Of a stretch of DNA of 64,000 nucleotides, positions 39,190 to 50,171 are shown one piece after another (the stretch's first letter is position 1; every line of letters begins with the position of its first letter). The stretch comes from Duffyella gerundensis. GTDB taxonomy: Bacteria; Pseudomonadota; Gammaproteobacteria; Enterobacterales; Enterobacteriaceae. The stretch is from contig NZ_LN907827.1 in the NCBI RefSeq assembly GCF_001517405.1, positions 3,072,915-3,136,914 on the forward strand, given 5' to 3'. Position numbers and translations under genes: made by a program. The notes below the pieces were generated by a model. It was given only the letters and a program-made list of their open reading frames with translations, was not told the DNA's origin and made no database searches.

Positions 39190-39912
39190 TTACTGCGGCT
39201 GAAGCTGGAACACCACATCAACTTGATCGTCAAAGTGGATGCTCTGCTGCTCATAGGTTTGCTGCGCGGTCGTGTCCGCCATTGCCGAAGCTGATTTATA
39301 CATGCGTGCCACCGGCATTGGCTGATAATTTGAGACGTGATACCGCACGCTCCATACCGCGCCAAGCTTGCTGTGGAAACCTTCAGCCAGTGCCTGTGCC
39401 TGCTGGGTCGCATTGGCAATTGCTGCCTGGCGCGCTTTATCCTTGAACGCTTCCGGGTTGGCTACACCTAACTCAACCGAGCGAATCTCATTCAGACCCG
39501 ACTTCAGCGCACCGTCCAGCAGCTCATTAAGCTTATCGAGCTGGCGCAATGTGACCTGCACCTGACGCACGGCACGGTAGCCTTTCAGCACCGCTTTGCC
39601 CTCTTTGGTGTAATCATATTCCGGCTGCGTACGCAGGTTAGCGGCATCAATATCTTTTTTCTCAATGCCATTTTTATTCAGAAAATCAAAATACTGTGCG
39701 ACGCGATCGTCAGCCTGTTTCTTTGCCTCTGCGGCTTCTTTAGACGAAACATTCACTTCGATAGCCAGCGTGGCGATGTCAGGCGTTGCGTCAACGCTGG
39801 CCTGGCCAGACGTCACAACGTGCGGGCCGTTAGGCAGTTCTTCCGCCTGAGAAACCAGCGGCAGCGTGCCCATTGCCATCAGGGCTGAAAGAGCCAGAGC
39901 TTTCATTTTCAC
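39190..39912 (-). CDS. yggE: SIMPL-domain protein YggE
   Basis: This 240-residue periplasmic protein has a signal peptide (MKMKALALSALMAMG to about SQAEE) and the SIMPL domain, with conserved KGYRAVRQVQVTL and RYHVSNYQPMP stretches. In E. coli it is linked to oxidative stress tolerance; the molecular role is unclear. I chose GTG at 39912. It lies six bases after GGAGG and gives the MKxK start seen in the E. coli protein; the ATG two codons later is spaced poorly. Confidence 0.92.
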   Translation of the reverse strand: MKMKALALSALMAMGTLPLVSQAEELPNGPHVVTSGQASVDATPDIATLAIEVNVSSKEAAEAKKQADDRVAQYFDFLNKNGIEKKDIDAANLRTQPEYDYTKEGKAVLKGYRAVRQVQVTLRQLDKLNELLDGALKSGLNEIRSVELGVANPEAFKDKARQAAIANATQQAQALAEGFHSKLGAVWSVRYHVSNYQPMPVARMYKSASAMADTTAQQTYEQQSIHFDDQVDVVFQLQPQ

Positions 39913-40046
39913 CAAAGTCCTCCTTGAGGGGTTATCGCTAAAAGATGGGATTACAACGCCAGCTTGCCTGAGCAGCAAGCGGTTTTCCATGTGCGATGTT
40001 CTGAGTTTTCATTGTGGCAAAAGTTCCGCCAACGCGCGCGAACTCT

Positions 40047-40670
40047 TTAGTGAAAACCGGCAATGCCCTGTTGCGCCAGGCGAAACGCGATAAACCACAT
40101 GATGACACCCACCAGCAAATTGATAATGCGCTGGGCAGCGACCGTGCGCAGAACCGGTGAAAGCGATGCCGCTAACAGCGCCAGGCCAAAAAACCAGGCC
40201 AGCGAGGCACTAATGGTGCCAAAAGCAAACCAGCCACGTGCCGCCTGCGGTAGCTGACTGCCCAGGCTACCCAGCACCACAAAAGTATCTAAATAAACGT
40301 GCGGATTAAGCCAGGTCACCGCCATCATGGTGGCAACAATCCGCCAGCGGCTCTGCTTTGCCACCGTTTCGTCAGCCAGCGACAGGTTACGATTACAGGC
40401 AATGCGTAAGGCACCAAAGCCATACCACAGCAGAAATGCTACGCCGCCCCAGGTGACCAGATTAAGCAGCAGCGGTGACTGCGTTAACAACGCGCTGCCG
40501 CCAAAAATCCCGGCACAGATCAGCACCATATCGCTCAGGCTACAAAGCGCGGCGGTCATAATATGAAACTGCCTACGCACGCCCTGATTGAGCACAAACG
40601 CATTCTGTGGGCCTAAAGGTAAAATAAGCGCCAGACCAAGCATAACGCCTTGAAAATAATAGGAGAGCAT
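40047..40670 (-). CDS. argO: Arginine exporter ArgO
   Basis: This 207-residue inner-membrane protein of the LysE/ArgO family has about six membrane segments and the family start [16 protein letters not shown], plus [16 protein letters not shown]. It exports arginine and prevents its overaccumulation, and canavanine toxicity. ArgP, encoded nearby, is its activator. Its promoter lies in the 154-base gap toward mscS. Confidence 0.96.
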   Translation of the reverse strand: MLSYYFQGVMLGLALILPLGPQNAFVLNQGVRRQFHIMTAALCSLSDMVLICAGIFGGSALLTQSPLLLNLVTWGGVAFLLWYGFGALRIACNRNLSLADETVAKQSRWRIVATMMAVTWLNPHVYLDTFVVLGSLGSQLPQAARGWFAFGTISASLAWFFGLALLAASLSPVLRTVAAQRIINLLVGVIMWFIAFRLAQQGIAGFH

Positions 40671-40782
40671 GCCGTTTTCCCGTTATGGCTATGAACAGAC
40701 GCAGTGTAAATCGCGACCACTATTAGTGGAAATTCAAAATAGTGATAGAGCATTAGCGCAGCTGATAACCTGACAACCGACA

Positions 40783-40807
40783 TAAAAAAAGGAGCCCTCA
40801 GGCTCCC
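40783..40807 (-). terminator. Terminator of mscS
   Basis: On the minus strand GGAGCC-TGAG-GGCTCC is followed by seven T residues, just after the mscS stop codon. Confidence 0.9.
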
Positions 40808-40824
40808 TTATTCAATACAGCGTG

Positions 40825-41712
40825 TTATTTGCTGAGCGACACTTTTTGCTCAGCATCCGGCTGCGCAGGCTCAGCACGATGCAGATGCACATCCATCTGT
40901 GGATAAGGAATACCGATGCCGTGCTCGTCCAGCTTGAGCTTGAAGTTCTTCATCAGATCCCAGTAAACATTCTGCAGATCGCCGCTGTTGCTCCAGCAGC
41001 GCACCACGAAGTTCAGCGATGACGCTGCCATTTCGTTCAGGCCAATCTGCACGCCTTTTTCCTGCAGTACGCGTGAATCGGCATCAACCACTTCGCGCAG
41101 CAGCGTCAGCACCTGATCGACATCCGCATCATACGCGACACCGATAATGAACTCGTTGCGTCGTACCGGCTCGCGCGAGAAGTTGACGATGTTACCGGAG
41201 ATAATTTTGCTGTTCGGCACCACCACAATTTTGCCATCGGCGGTACGTAACGTGGTAGAGAAGATCTGCACGCTTAATACCGTGCCCATCACGCCGCCGA
41301 GATCGACAAACTCACCGGTGCGGAACGGACGCAGCGTGACCAGCAACACGCCAGCCGCCAGGTTAGAGAGCGATCCCTGAAGTGCCAGGCCAACGGCCAA
41401 ACCGGCTGCACCCAGCACGGCAATCACCGAGGCGGTTTGCACGCCAACCCGTCCCAGCGCGGCAATCAACGTAAAGGCAATAACGCCATAACGCACCAGC
41501 GTGGCCAGAAAGTCAGAAACCGTGTCATCAATGTGACGCGCGCGCAGCAGACGCTTGACGCCGTTAGAGATAATCCGCGCGATGATCATACCGATGATCA
41601 AAATGGCGATAGCGGCCACGATGTTTACCGCATAACTCAGCAGCAGCGCCTGATTGCGCACCAGCCAGCTCCCGGCGCTGTTAATGCCATCAACTACATG
41701 CAAATCTTCCAT
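40825..41712 (-). CDS. mscS: Small-conductance mechanosensitive channel MscS
   Basis: This 295-residue protein has three transmembrane helices; TM3, lining the pore, is the glycine/alanine-rich [20 protein letters not shown]. It is followed by the large cytoplasmic vestibule domain (about residues 130-280). It opens under membrane tension to release solutes during hypo-osmotic shock. It is slightly longer than E. coli MscS (286) because of the C-terminal tail after [11 protein letters not shown]. Confidence 0.97.
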   Translation of the reverse strand: MEDLHVVDGINSAGSWLVRNQALLLSYAVNIVAAIAILIIGMIIARIISNGVKRLLRARHIDDTVSDFLATLVRYGVIAFTLIAALGRVGVQTASVIAVLGAAGLAVGLALQGSLSNLAAGVLLVTLRPFRTGEFVDLGGVMGTVLSVQIFSTTLRTADGKIVVVPNSKIISGNIVNFSREPVRRNEFIIGVAYDADVDQVLTLLREVVDADSRVLQEKGVQIGLNEMAASSLNFVVRCWSNSGDLQNVYWDLMKNFKLKLDEHGIGIPYPQMDVHLHRAEPAQPDAEQKVSLSK

Positions 41713-41748
41713 CTGTTAGCCCTGTTGTTGTTCCTGAAAAGAAGCATT

Positions 41749-41770
41749 ATTGCCGAAGCGCTTCGGCAAT
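41749..41770. repeat. 22-base perfect palindrome upstream of mscS
   Basis: ATTGCCGAAGCG is followed immediately by CTTCGGCAAT, forming a perfect inverted repeat without a spacer, 36 bases before the mscS start. It could be an operator or a stem in the mscS leader. No known regulator is assigned. Confidence 0.7.
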
Positions 41771-41849
41771 CCACAGAGAAAGGGTAACTAATAAATAACG
41801 GATACGCCAAATCCCCGTTGAATTTGCTCTGTTTTTTGAGCTGATTCCA

Positions 41850-41873
41850 TAAAAAAAGGCCCCGAAGGGCCTT
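41850..41873 (-). terminator. Terminator of the epd-pgk-fbaA operon
   Basis: On the minus strand AGGCCC-TTCG-GGGCCT, with a stable UUCG tetraloop, is followed by a T-run. Confidence 0.93.
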
Positions 41874-41895
41874 ATTTTGTACAAACTTTCGCAGC

Positions 41896-42975
41896 TTACA
41901 GCACGTCGACAGCGTTCAGTTCCTGGAACGCCTGCTCTAAACGCACAACCATAGAAGATTGTGACGCACGCAGCCATACGCGTGGATCGTAGTACTTTTT
42001 GTTTGGCTTCTCAGCGCCTTCCGGGTTACCCAGCTGCGCCTGCAGATAGCCTTCGTTCTTTTTGTAATACTGCAGAATGCCGTCCCAGGTTGCCCACTGG
42101 GTATCGGTATCAATGTTCATCTTGATCACGCCGTAGCTGATAGATTCTTTGATTTCTGCAGCAGAAGAACCGGAACCACCGTGGAACACGAAATCCAGCG
42201 CGTTGTGCGGCAGATTGTGTTTCTTGGTCACGAATTCCTGAGAATCACGCAGGATGGTTGGGGTCAGCTTCACGTTGCCTGGCTTGTAAACGCCGTGCAC
42301 GTTACCAAAGGAAGCGGCGATGGTGAAACGTGGGCTGATAGCGCTCAGTTTCTCATACGCGTAGTTCACATCTTCTGGCTGGGTGTAAAGGGCTGATGCG
42401 TCCATGTGGCTGTTGTCGACGCCATCTTCTTCACCACCAGTACAACCTAATTCGATCTCCAGCGTCATATCCAGTTTGGCCATGCGCGCCAGATATTTGC
42501 TGCTGATCTCGATGTTTTCTTCCAGTGATTCTTCAGACAGGTCGATCATGTGTGAAGAGAACAGCGGCTTACCGGTTTTCTTGTAGTGCTCTTCGCCCGC
42601 GTCCAGCAGACCGTCGATCCACGGCAGCAGTTTCTTGGCGCAGTGGTCAGTGTGCAGGATAACCGGCACGCCATACTGCTCGGCCATCAGGTGAACGTGC
42701 TGTGCACCGGCGATAGCACCGAAAATAGCGGCGCCCTGTGGCTTGTCAGTTTTGAAACCTTTACCCGCGATAAACGCGGCACCACCGTTGGAGAACTGGA
42801 TGATGACCGGCGCTTTTACTTTCGCGGCAGCTTCCAGTACGGCATTGATGGAGTCGGAACCCACACAGTTCACTGCAGGCAGAGCAAACTTGTTCTCTTT
42901 GGCGACTTTAAAGATTTTCTGCACGTCATCACCGGTGACAACGCCTGGTTTTACGAAATCAAAAATTTTAGACAT
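41896..42975 (-). CDS. fbaA: Fructose-bisphosphate aldolase, class II
   Basis: This 359-residue zinc-dependent enzyme cleaves fructose 1,6-bisphosphate to two triose phosphates. Metal-binding histidines are in ILHTDHCAKK (around residue 110) and in FVFHGGSGS (around 264), with FGNVHGVY between. It is the last gene of epd-pgk-fbaA. Its 101-base spacer from pgk contains a GC-rich GGCGC segment but no clear terminator. Confidence 0.98.
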   Translation of the reverse strand: MSKIFDFVKPGVVTGDDVQKIFKVAKENKFALPAVNCVGSDSINAVLEAAAKVKAPVIIQFSNGGAAFIAGKGFKTDKPQGAAIFGAIAGAQHVHLMAEQYGVPVILHTDHCAKKLLPWIDGLLDAGEEHYKKTGKPLFSSHMIDLSEESLEENIEISSKYLARMAKLDMTLEIELGCTGGEEDGVDNSHMDASALYTQPEDVNYAYEKLSAISPRFTIAASFGNVHGVYKPGNVKLTPTILRDSQEFVTKKHNLPHNALDFVFHGGSGSSAAEIKESISYGVIKMNIDTDTQWATWDGILQYYKKNEGYLQAQLGNPEGAEKPNKKYYDPRVWLRASQSSMVVRLEQAFQELNAVDVL

Positions 42976-43076
42976 CTCATAGGTCCTGTTTTGTCGGCCG
43001 TGTATACGGGGTACAAGGGATTTAGCGCCCTTGCGGGCAATATTTCAGGCAGGACACTGCGCCTGCCTCCATAAGG

Positions 43077-44240
43077 TTACTGTTTCGCACGCTCTTCGAG
43101 CATAGCAACAGCTGGCAATGTTTTACCTTCCACGAATTCCAGGAAAGCACCGCCACCGGTTGAGATGTAGGAGATTTTATCCTCGATGCCGAACAGATCG
43201 ATAGCCGCTAAGGTATCGCCGCCGCCAGCCACAGAGAACGCGTCGCTGTCCGCGATCGCATTGGCCACAATTTCAGTGCCCTTGCGGAAATTAGGAAACT
43301 CAAACACGCCTACTGGGCCGTTCCACAGGATGGTTTTGGCATTTTTCAGAATGTCAGCCATCGCCTGTGCGGTTTCATCACCGAAGTCCATAATCTCTTC
43401 GTTTTCCTGAACGTCGGAAACTTTTTTCACCGTTGCCGGGGCAGTTTCAGAGAATTCTGTGCCGACGCGGGAGTCAGTCGGTACTGGAATACCGTATTGA
43501 TCGCGCAGGTCTTTCGCTGCTGCCACGAAGTCTGGTTCATAGAGTGATTTACCGACCTTGTTGTCGATCGCGACGAAGGTATTCGCGATGCCGCCGCCAA
43601 CGATCACGGTATCAGCAATTTTCACCAGCGATTGCAGTACATCAAATTTGGTAGAGACTTTTGAGCCGCCAACCACCGCCACCAGCGGACGTTCCGGGTT
43701 GCTCATTACTTTACCCAGCGCTTCCAGTTCAGCCGAGAGCAGCGGGCCAGCGCAGGCAACAGGTGCAAATTTTGCCACGCCGTGGGTCGAAGCCTGCGCG
43801 CGGTGTGCGGTGCCAAAGGCATCCATTACAAATACATCGCACAGTGCCGCGTATTTTTTCGAGAGGGCTTCGTCGTCTTTTTTCTCACCTTTGTTGAAGC
43901 GCACGTTTTCCAGCACAACCAGTTCGCCTGCGCCTGCTTCAACGCCATCAAGGTAATCTTTTGCCAGCGTAACGTTGGTGCCGTTCAGTTTCTCTTTCAG
44001 GTAGTTAACCACCGGCAGCAGAGAAAACTCTTCGTTATACTCGCCTTCAGTTGGACGACCCAGATGAGACGTTACCATCACTTTAGCGCCCTGCTTCAGC
44101 GCCGCTTCGATGGTTGGCAGCGAAGCACGAATACGTGCGTCGGACGTCACTTTTCCTGCTTTTACCGGTACGTTCAGATCCGCACGGATCAGAACACGTT
44201 TACCTGCCAGATCCAGATCGGACATCTTAATTACAGACAT
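43077..44240 (-). CDS. pgk: Phosphoglycerate kinase
   Basis: This 387-residue enzyme makes ATP from 1,3-bisphosphoglycerate. The substrate-binding N-domain has [15 protein letters not shown] and [11 protein letters not shown]. The nucleotide-binding C-domain has [10 protein letters not shown] and the end motif [14 protein letters not shown]. Length matches E. coli Pgk. It sits between epd (52 bases upstream) and fbaA in the conserved operon. Confidence 0.98.
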   Translation of the reverse strand: MSVIKMSDLDLAGKRVLIRADLNVPVKAGKVTSDARIRASLPTIEAALKQGAKVMVTSHLGRPTEGEYNEEFSLLPVVNYLKEKLNGTNVTLAKDYLDGVEAGAGELVVLENVRFNKGEKKDDEALSKKYAALCDVFVMDAFGTAHRAQASTHGVAKFAPVACAGPLLSAELEALGKVMSNPERPLVAVVGGSKVSTKFDVLQSLVKIADTVIVGGGIANTFVAIDNKVGKSLYEPDFVAAAKDLRDQYGIPVPTDSRVGTEFSETAPATVKKVSDVQENEEIMDFGDETAQAMADILKNAKTILWNGPVGVFEFPNFRKGTEIVANAIADSDAFSVAGGGDTLAAIDLFGIEDKISYISTGGGAFLEFVEGKTLPAVAMLEERAKQ

Positions 44241-44292
44241 GGTGAACCCTCTCGTTGATTCTCATCTAATTTTGTCAGACGCAGTCCGCGCC

Positions 44293-45312
44293 TTACCTGA
44301 AACCGCTTGCGGCCATGGCTAACGTGGTATCGAGCATCCGGTTAGCAAAGCCCCACTCGTTGTCGCACCAAACCAGCGTCTTGATCAGGTGCTGACCGCT
44401 GACCCGCGTTTGCGTGCCGTCCACAATGGCACTGTGCGGATCGTGGTTAAAATCTACTGAGACTAACGGCAATTCCGTATAGTCAACTATACCACGAAAT
44501 GCCCCTTCTGCCGCCTTGCGTAACAAGGCGTTAACCTCTGTTGCCGTCACCGCCTGTTCAACGCTGACGCTCAGGTCAATGGCCGTCACGTTAATCGTAG
44601 GCACCCGCACCGCAATCGCCTCAAAGCGATCGTTAAATTTAGGAAAAATACGGGTAATGCCAGCCGCCAGCCGCGTATCCACCGGAATGATCGACTGACT
44701 GGCCGCGCGTGTCCGCCGCAGGTCGCTGTGATAGGCGTCAATCACCTGCTGATCGTGCATCGCCGAGTGAATCGTAGTGACCGTGCCCGATTCGATACCA
44801 AATGCATCATCCAACAGCTTGATGACGGGAATAATGCAATTGGTGGTGCAGGAGGCGTTGGAAACGATGCGGTCATCAGGCTGCAGCGCCTGTTCGTTAA
44901 CGCCAAAAACCACGGTTGCGTCGAGATCGTTGCCGCCAGGATGCGAGAACAGCACCTTTTTGGCTCCCGCCTGCAAATGTGCTTCACCGTCCGCGCGGCT
45001 GCCATACACGCCGGTGCAATCCAGCACCACATCCACATTGAGTTCGCGCCACGGCAGATCGGCGATAGCGGGTTGATGCAGCAGGCGCAGCGTATCATCG
45101 CCGACCCACAGCAGATCGCGTTCCTGACGCACGTCAAATGCGAAACGCCCGTGGCTGGTGTCATATTTCAACAAATGCGCCATTCCTGCCGCATCGGCCA
45201 GCTCGTTGATGGCAACCACGGTGATTTCCGCGCGACGGCCGGTTTCATACAGGGCACGCAATACGTTACGCCCAATACGTCCAAAGCCATTTATCGCCAC
45301 ACGAACAGTCAT
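44293..45312 (-). CDS. epd: D-erythrose-4-phosphate dehydrogenase
   Basis: This 339-residue GAPDH-family enzyme oxidises erythrose 4-phosphate to 4-phosphoerythronate for pyridoxal phosphate synthesis. It has the NAD-binding start [17 protein letters not shown] and the catalytic cysteine in [10 protein letters not shown]. Epd rather than GapA is supported by its position in epd-pgk-fbaA and by segments such as [14 protein letters not shown]. It begins the operon, with Cra- and CRP-type sites upstream. Confidence 0.97.
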   Translation of the reverse strand: MTVRVAINGFGRIGRNVLRALYETGRRAEITVVAINELADAAGMAHLLKYDTSHGRFAFDVRQERDLLWVGDDTLRLLHQPAIADLPWRELNVDVVLDCTGVYGSRADGEAHLQAGAKKVLFSHPGGNDLDATVVFGVNEQALQPDDRIVSNASCTTNCIIPVIKLLDDAFGIESGTVTTIHSAMHDQQVIDAYHSDLRRTRAASQSIIPVDTRLAAGITRIFPKFNDRFEAIAVRVPTINVTAIDLSVSVEQAVTATEVNALLRKAAEGAFRGIVDYTELPLVSVDFNHDPHSAIVDGTQTRVSGQHLIKTLVWCDNEWGFANRMLDTTLAMAASGFR

Positions 45313-45423
45313 ACTTTTCCTGCAACCCCGGTGATTAAGGCGGTAAGCGTGAGTCAGACAGCGTAATTTGTACAGGAATTTTCGCCGCCCTTGTTTCAGC
45401 GTAACCTGTATATGGCACCTTTA

Positions 45424-45512
45424 CTGAAACGGTTCAGCTACGATAATGGAAGGCAGGAATAAGCGGAATGATTGCGATCAATTCATCGTGCGAATTTTCG
45501 ATCCACATCACA
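45424..45512 (-). promoter_or_regulatory. Cra box and candidate CRP site upstream of epd
   Basis: CTGAAACGGTTCAGC at 45424-45438 is a near-ideal Cra (FruR) site, TGAAACGGTTCA being the core. It lies about 112 bases upstream of epd. TTCGATCCACATCACA at 45497-45512 resembles a CRP site with a weak left half. Both factors act on this operon in E. coli. The remaining sequence in the 323-base epd-tktA gap shows only the tktA terminator. Confidence 0.7.
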
Positions 45513-45580
45513 AAACCAGCAAAATTCTGGCTGCTGAATGCGCATCAAACAAATCATCGTCCGTGAGAACAAACCACAAT

Positions 45581-45610
45581 AAAAAAGGGGACGATATGCT
45601 CGTCCCCTTT
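45581..45610 (-). terminator. Terminator of tktA
   Basis: GGGGACGA and TCGTCCCC pair around a short loop and are flanked by A- and T-runs. It lies just after the tktA stop codon on the minus strand. Confidence 0.9.
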
Positions 45611-45635
45611 CTGCAGGCAAAGTGATTAAACGCGA

Positions 45636-47627
45636 TTACAGCAGCGCTTTCGCTTTTGCCACCACGTTATCAACCGTAAAGCCAAACAGCTCGAACAGCT
45701 GCTCGGCCGGTGCGGATTCACCAAAGCTGGTCATGCCGACGATAGCGCCATTCAGGCCGGTATATTTGTACCAGTAATCGGCAATGCCCGCTTCGATGGC
45801 GACGCGTGCGCTGACCGCTTTCGGCAGCACCGATTCGCGATAGGCTTCATCCTGCTTGTCGAACGCATCGGTAGACGGCATGGAAACCACGCGCACCTTG
45901 CGGCCTTCGGCGGTCAGCGTGTTGTACGCACCTACCGCCAGTTCCACTTCAGAACCGGTTGCGATCAGAATCAGCTCAGGCTGGCCATCGCAATCCTTCA
46001 GCACATAGGCGCCGCGCGCCACGTTGGCCAGCTGCTCGGCTGTACGATCCTGCTGGGCAAGGTTCTGACGCGAGAAGATCAGCGCGGTTGGGCCATCCTG
46101 ACGCTCGATGGCATATTTCCACGCCACAGCAGATTCAACCTGATCGCAGGGACGCCACAGGCTCATGTTTGGCGTAGTACGCAGGCTGGCCATCTGCTCA
46201 ACCGGCTGATGCGTTGGGCCGTCTTCACCCAGGCCGATGGAATCATGGGTATACACCATGATCTGACGGATTTTCATCAATGCAGCCATACGGGCCGCGT
46301 TACGGGCATATTCCACAAACATCAGGAAGGTTGCGGTGTACGGCAGGAAGCCGCCGTGCAGCGCAATGCCGTTGGCGATAGCGGTCATACCGAATTCGCG
46401 CACGCCGTAATGAATGTAGTTACCGGCAGCATCGTCGTTGATTGGCTTTGAGCCAGACCAGATGGTCAGGTTGCTCGGGGCCAGATCCGCAGAACCGCCC
46501 AGATATTCCGGCAGAATCTTACCGAAGGCTTCGATGGCGTTTTGCGACGCTTTACGGCTGGCGATTTTGGCCGGATTTGCCTGCAGTTGCTCAATAAACT
46601 TCTGCGATTCCTGCTGCCAGTTAGCGGGCAACTGGTTGGTTGAGCGGCGCTTGAATTCCGCGGCCAGCTCAGGATGCGCCTGCGCATAGACAGCAAATTT
46701 CTCGTTCCAGGCTGACTCTTTCGCCTGGCCCGTCTCTTTGGCATCCCACTGCGCGTAGATGTCTTGTGGAATCACGAACGGTGCGTGTTCCCAGCCCAGC
46801 TGTTTGCGGGTCAGCGTGATTTCGTCATCGCCCAGCGGCGCGCCGTGCGAATCGTGCGTGCCCGCTTTATTCGGTGAACCAAAGCCGATAACGGTTTTGC
46901 ACATCAGCAGTGATGGCTTATCGCTGACGGTTTTCGCTTCTTCAATCGCGGCTTTAATGGCATCGGCGTTATGTCCGTCTACGCCCTGCACCACGTGCCA
47001 GCCGTATGCTTCAAAACGCTTCGCGGTATCGTCAGTGAACCAGCCATCAATGTGGCCGTCGATGGAAATGCCGTTGTCATCATAAAATGCCACCAGCTTG
47101 CCCAACTTCAGCGTACCGGCCAGTGAACAGACTTCATGGGAAATGCCTTCCATCATGCAGCCATCGCCCATAAACACGTAGGTATTATGGTCAACAATGT
47201 CGTGTCCCGGACGGTTGAACTGTGCGGCCAGCGTGCGTTCAGCAATGGCGAAACCCACTGCGTTAGCGATGCCCTGGCCCAGCGGACCGGTGGTGGTTTC
47301 AATGCCCGCGGTGTAGCCATATTCCGGGTGGCCTGGCGTTTTGGAGTGCAGCTGACGGAAGTTTTGCAGCTCGTTAATCGGCAGATCGTAGCCGGTGAGG
47401 TGCAGCAGGCTGTAGATCAGCATGGAGCCGTGACCGTTGGAGAGCACAAAGCGATCGCGATCGGCCCACAGAGGATTTACCGGGTTGTGGTTCAGGTAGT
47501 CGCGCCATAACACTTCAGCGATATCCGCCATGCCCATCGGGGCGCCCGGATGGCCCGATTTTGCTTTTTGCACAGCATCCATACTCAATGCGCGAACGGC
47601 ATTGGCCAGCTCTTTACGAGAAGACAT
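45636..47627 (-). CDS. tktA: Transketolase A
   Basis: This 663-residue thiamine-diphosphate enzyme moves two-carbon units in the non-oxidative pentose phosphate pathway. It has the N-terminal [19 protein letters not shown], the ThDP/metal motif [13 protein letters not shown] near residue 154, and the pyrimidine-domain segment [16 protein letters not shown]. It supplies erythrose 4-phosphate to Epd and aromatic synthesis. It is divergent from loiP. Confidence 0.98.
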   Translation of the reverse strand: MSSRKELANAVRALSMDAVQKAKSGHPGAPMGMADIAEVLWRDYLNHNPVNPLWADRDRFVLSNGHGSMLIYSLLHLTGYDLPINELQNFRQLHSKTPGHPEYGYTAGIETTTGPLGQGIANAVGFAIAERTLAAQFNRPGHDIVDHNTYVFMGDGCMMEGISHEVCSLAGTLKLGKLVAFYDDNGISIDGHIDGWFTDDTAKRFEAYGWHVVQGVDGHNADAIKAAIEEAKTVSDKPSLLMCKTVIGFGSPNKAGTHDSHGAPLGDDEITLTRKQLGWEHAPFVIPQDIYAQWDAKETGQAKESAWNEKFAVYAQAHPELAAEFKRRSTNQLPANWQQESQKFIEQLQANPAKIASRKASQNAIEAFGKILPEYLGGSADLAPSNLTIWSGSKPINDDAAGNYIHYGVREFGMTAIANGIALHGGFLPYTATFLMFVEYARNAARMAALMKIRQIMVYTHDSIGLGEDGPTHQPVEQMASLRTTPNMSLWRPCDQVESAVAWKYAIERQDGPTALIFSRQNLAQQDRTAEQLANVARGAYVLKDCDGQPELILIATGSEVELAVGAYNTLTAEGRKVRVVSMPSTDAFDKQDEAYRESVLPKAVSARVAIEAGIADYWYKYTGLNGAIVGMTSFGESAPAEQLFELFGFTVDNVVAKAKALL

Positions 47628-47911
47628 GTTTTACTCCAGATCGGATATACGGCTTGGCCACACTTAACCTATTGTAATTAATGGATTATAAGGCAAAGCC
47701 AGGGGAAAGATGCCGATCAATGTACATGAAATAAGGGTAGAAAGTACATGGCGTACAATGCGATTTATCATGCGTAATTCGCGCATTCCGCGGTGTGCTG
47801 CTGGAAATCTGTGCACACTCCCGTTATAAACAACAGATTCTGCGCTGGCCTCTGTTGCGCAGGCTACTTTGCACACGCTTTTTTGCCTTGTTATTGAATG
47901 GAAACAATCTG

Positions 47912-48667
47912 ATGAAAATGACCCAACTCGCCGCCACTCTCGGCGTTACCCTGCTGCTAGCCGGCTGCCAGAATTTCGACAGCAATGCGCTAATGCAGTC
48001 CGGTGCGCAGGCTTTTCAGGCCGTCACGCTCAACGATCAGCAGGTGAAAACCCTGAGCGATCAGTCGTGCCAAAAAATGGACAGCGAAAATAAGGTAGCG
48101 GATGCCAACGATCCGTATCAGCAACGACTGAATAAAATTGCTGCCGCGCTGGGCGACAACATCAACGGCACGCCCGCTAACTACAAGGTTTATCTGACCA
48201 AAGACGTCAACGCCTGGGCGATGGCCAACGGCTGTATCCGTGTTTATAGCGGCCTGATGGATTTAATGTCCGACAATGAAGTGACCGCGGTAGTGGGTCA
48301 TGAGATGGGTCACGTTGCACTGGGCCATACGCGCAAAGCGATGCAGGTTGCGTACGGCACCACGGCGGCGCGCACCGCGGCGGCTTCAGCGGGCGGCATT
48401 GCGGCCACGCTTTCGCAGTCACAGCTGGGTGAAATGGGTGAAAAGCTGGTGAATGCCCAGTTCTCACAGAGCCAGGAATCACAGGCGGATGATTACTCGT
48501 TCGATCTGCTGAAAAAACGCGGCATCAGTCAGGAAGGTTTGGTGACCAGCTTTGAGAAGCTGGCAAAACTCGAAGGGGCGCAGCAGAGCAGCAGCATGTT
48601 TGACTCGCATCCGTCATCCAGCGCCCGCGCTGAGCACATTCGTCAGCGTATCGCCGCAGGCAAATAA
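47912..48667 (+). CDS. loiP: Outer-membrane metalloprotease LoiP (YggG)
   Basis: This 251-residue M48-family lipoprotein has a lipobox ending LLAGC at Cys19 and the zinc-protease motif HEMGH at residues 130-134. The third ligand region is ESQADDYSFDLL. In E. coli LoiP is outer-membrane anchored, works with BepA (YfgC) and cleaves Phe-Phe sites under low osmolarity. The ATG at 47912 gives the proper signal peptide; the frame extends upstream without support. Confidence 0.95.
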   Translation: MKMTQLAATLGVTLLLAGCQNFDSNALMQSGAQAFQAVTLNDQQVKTLSDQSCQKMDSENKVADANDPYQQRLNKIAAALGDNINGTPANYKVYLTKDVNAWAMANGCIRVYSGLMDLMSDNEVTAVVGHEMGHVALGHTRKAMQVAYGTTAARTAAASAGGIAATLSQSQLGEMGEKLVNAQFSQSQESQADDYSFDLLKKRGISQEGLVTSFEKLAKLEGAQQSSSMFDSHPSSSARAEHIRQRIAAGK

Positions 48668-48678
48668 ATCAGTGAAAC

Positions 48679-48707
48679 AAAAAGGGGCGTCAGTTGCGCC
48701 CCTTTTT
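48679..48707. terminator. Bidirectional terminator between loiP and the YidB-family gene
   Basis: AAAAAGGGGCG..CGCCCCTTTTT forms a stem with A- and T-runs on both sides, between the convergent genes. Confidence 0.88.
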
Positions 48708-49103
48708 CTATTTCAGGAAGCCTTTTAGCAGGCCGCCAACATCACTTTTGCCCGGTGAACTGGTATCCAGCTCGCCTTTCGGCGACAGCTTATCTACCAC
48801 CATCGGCAGCATTTTTGCCACCGTGGATGCGGCGCTGTGAATATCCGTGCCCAGCTTATCTGCCAGCGATTTCAGACTCTCTTCGCCCAGCGCAGCATGC
48901 ACTTCTTCGCCGCTCACCGGCTTGTTACCGCTGTTGCTCAGCCAGGAGTCAACTACCGACGACAGACCGCCGCTGCGCAGTTTTTCCAGCAGCCGATCCG
49001 GCCCGCCCTGCTCCTGTACCCATTTCCAGATAGCGAGTAGCTGATTAAACTTCACGCCCTGAGCACCGCCGAGCGCGCCGCTTAAATCATCAAGTAATCC
49101 CAT
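48708..49103 (-). CDS. YidB-family (DUF937) protein
   Basis: This 131-residue protein resembles E. coli YidB: MGLLDD at the start, WVQEQGGPDRLLEKLRSGGL in the middle and VDKLSPKGELD near the end. The family is small, cytoplasmic and without assigned biochemistry. The ATG at 49103 follows AGGAG; an upstream in-frame start is less likely. In E. coli yidB is elsewhere, so this is a separate placement or paralogue. It is downstream of speB on the same strand. Confidence 0.88.
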   Translation of the reverse strand: MGLLDDLSGALGGAQGVKFNQLLAIWKWVQEQGGPDRLLEKLRSGGLSSVVDSWLSNSGNKPVSGEEVHAALGEESLKSLADKLGTDIHSAASTVAKMLPMVVDKLSPKGELDTSSPGKSDVGGLLKGFLK

Positions 49104-49157
49104 ATTTCTCTCCTGCAAGCTTCTGAACAGAGTTAAGTGTAGTCGGCGAAGCGGCTA

Positions 49158-50078
49158 TCAACCTTTATTGACCGCCTGCACGTGCAGCATATCCAGCGCC
49201 AGCGTCGCCGCCGCCAGGGCGGTCAGGTCGGACTGGTCGTAACCCGGCGCCACTTCCACCAGATCCATACCCACGATGTTCATGCCCTGCAGGCCACGTA
49301 CCAGCTTGGTTGCTTTATCGGTGGTCAAACCGCCGATCACCGGCGTGCCGGTGCCAGGCGCGTGCGCCGGATCGAGGCAGTCGATGTCAAAAGTCAGGTA
49401 AACCGGCAAATCGCCTACAATCTGCTTCACCTGCTGCAGAATATCGTCAACGCTGCGGTCATTCACCTGCGCGGCATCCAGCACGGTATAGCCGAGATCT
49501 TTATCAAATTCGGTACGAATACCGATCTGCACGGAATGCGCTGGATCGATCAGCCCTTCGCCTGGCGCATGATGGAACATGGTGCCGTGATCAAACTTAG
49601 CGCCGTTGGAATAGGTATCGGTATGCGCATCAAAATGCACCAGTGCCATTTTGCCAAAATGTTTGGCGTGCGCGCGCAGCAGCGGCAGCGTGATGTAGTG
49701 ATCGCCGCCGAAAGTCAGCATGCGCTTGCCGCTGGCCAGCAGTTTTTCTGCGTGCGCCTGCAGTCGGTCGGTGAGATCCTGCGAATCACCAAAGGCGTAA
49801 ACCAGATCGCCACAGTCCACCACGTTCAGGCGCTCACGCAGGTTAAAGTTCCACGGCCAGCGGCAGCCTTCCCACGCCAGGTTAGTAGAAATTTGACGGA
49901 TCGCGCCCGGGCCAAGGCGGCTGCCAGGACGGCCTGAGGTCGCCGCATCAAATGGAATACCGGTAATAACCCACTCCGCATCGCTATCCCACGGGGTAAA
50001 GTGAACCGGGAAGCGCATAAACCCAAAGGCGTTGGAAACCAGCGAGTTGTCATATTCATGACCAAGGGTGTTATTCAT
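49158..50078 (-). CDS. speB: Agmatinase
   Basis: This 306-residue ureohydrolase splits agmatine to putrescine and urea. Manganese-binding motifs are [19 protein letters not shown] and [15 protein letters not shown]. The ATG at 50078 ([19 protein letters not shown]) follows an AGAGGA site. It takes the product of SpeA, encoded upstream, though a strong hairpin/terminator lies between the two genes. Confidence 0.98.
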   Translation of the reverse strand: MNNTLGHEYDNSLVSNAFGFMRFPVHFTPWDSDAEWVITGIPFDAATSGRPGSRLGPGAIRQISTNLAWEGCRWPWNFNLRERLNVVDCGDLVYAFGDSQDLTDRLQAHAEKLLASGKRMLTFGGDHYITLPLLRAHAKHFGKMALVHFDAHTDTYSNGAKFDHGTMFHHAPGEGLIDPAHSVQIGIRTEFDKDLGYTVLDAAQVNDRSVDDILQQVKQIVGDLPVYLTFDIDCLDPAHAPGTGTPVIGGLTTDKATKLVRGLQGMNIVGMDLVEVAPGYDQSDLTALAAATLALDMLHVQAVNKG

Positions 50079-50118
50079 AACAAATCCTCTGTTTTGCCTG
50101 TGCACAGCGGTATCAGGC

Positions 50119-50160
50119 TAAAAAAATCCCCTCCGCGTCGTTAACCCGACGAGGAAGGGA
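50119..50160 (-). terminator. Terminator-like hairpin between speA and speB
   Basis: On the minus strand CCCTTCCTCGTCGGG-TTAA-CGACGCGGAGGGG is a long imperfect stem followed by ATTTTTTT, positioned in the 137-base gap. It should at least partly separate speB transcription from speA. Confidence 0.8.
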
Positions 50161-50171
50161 TCGATAACGTT

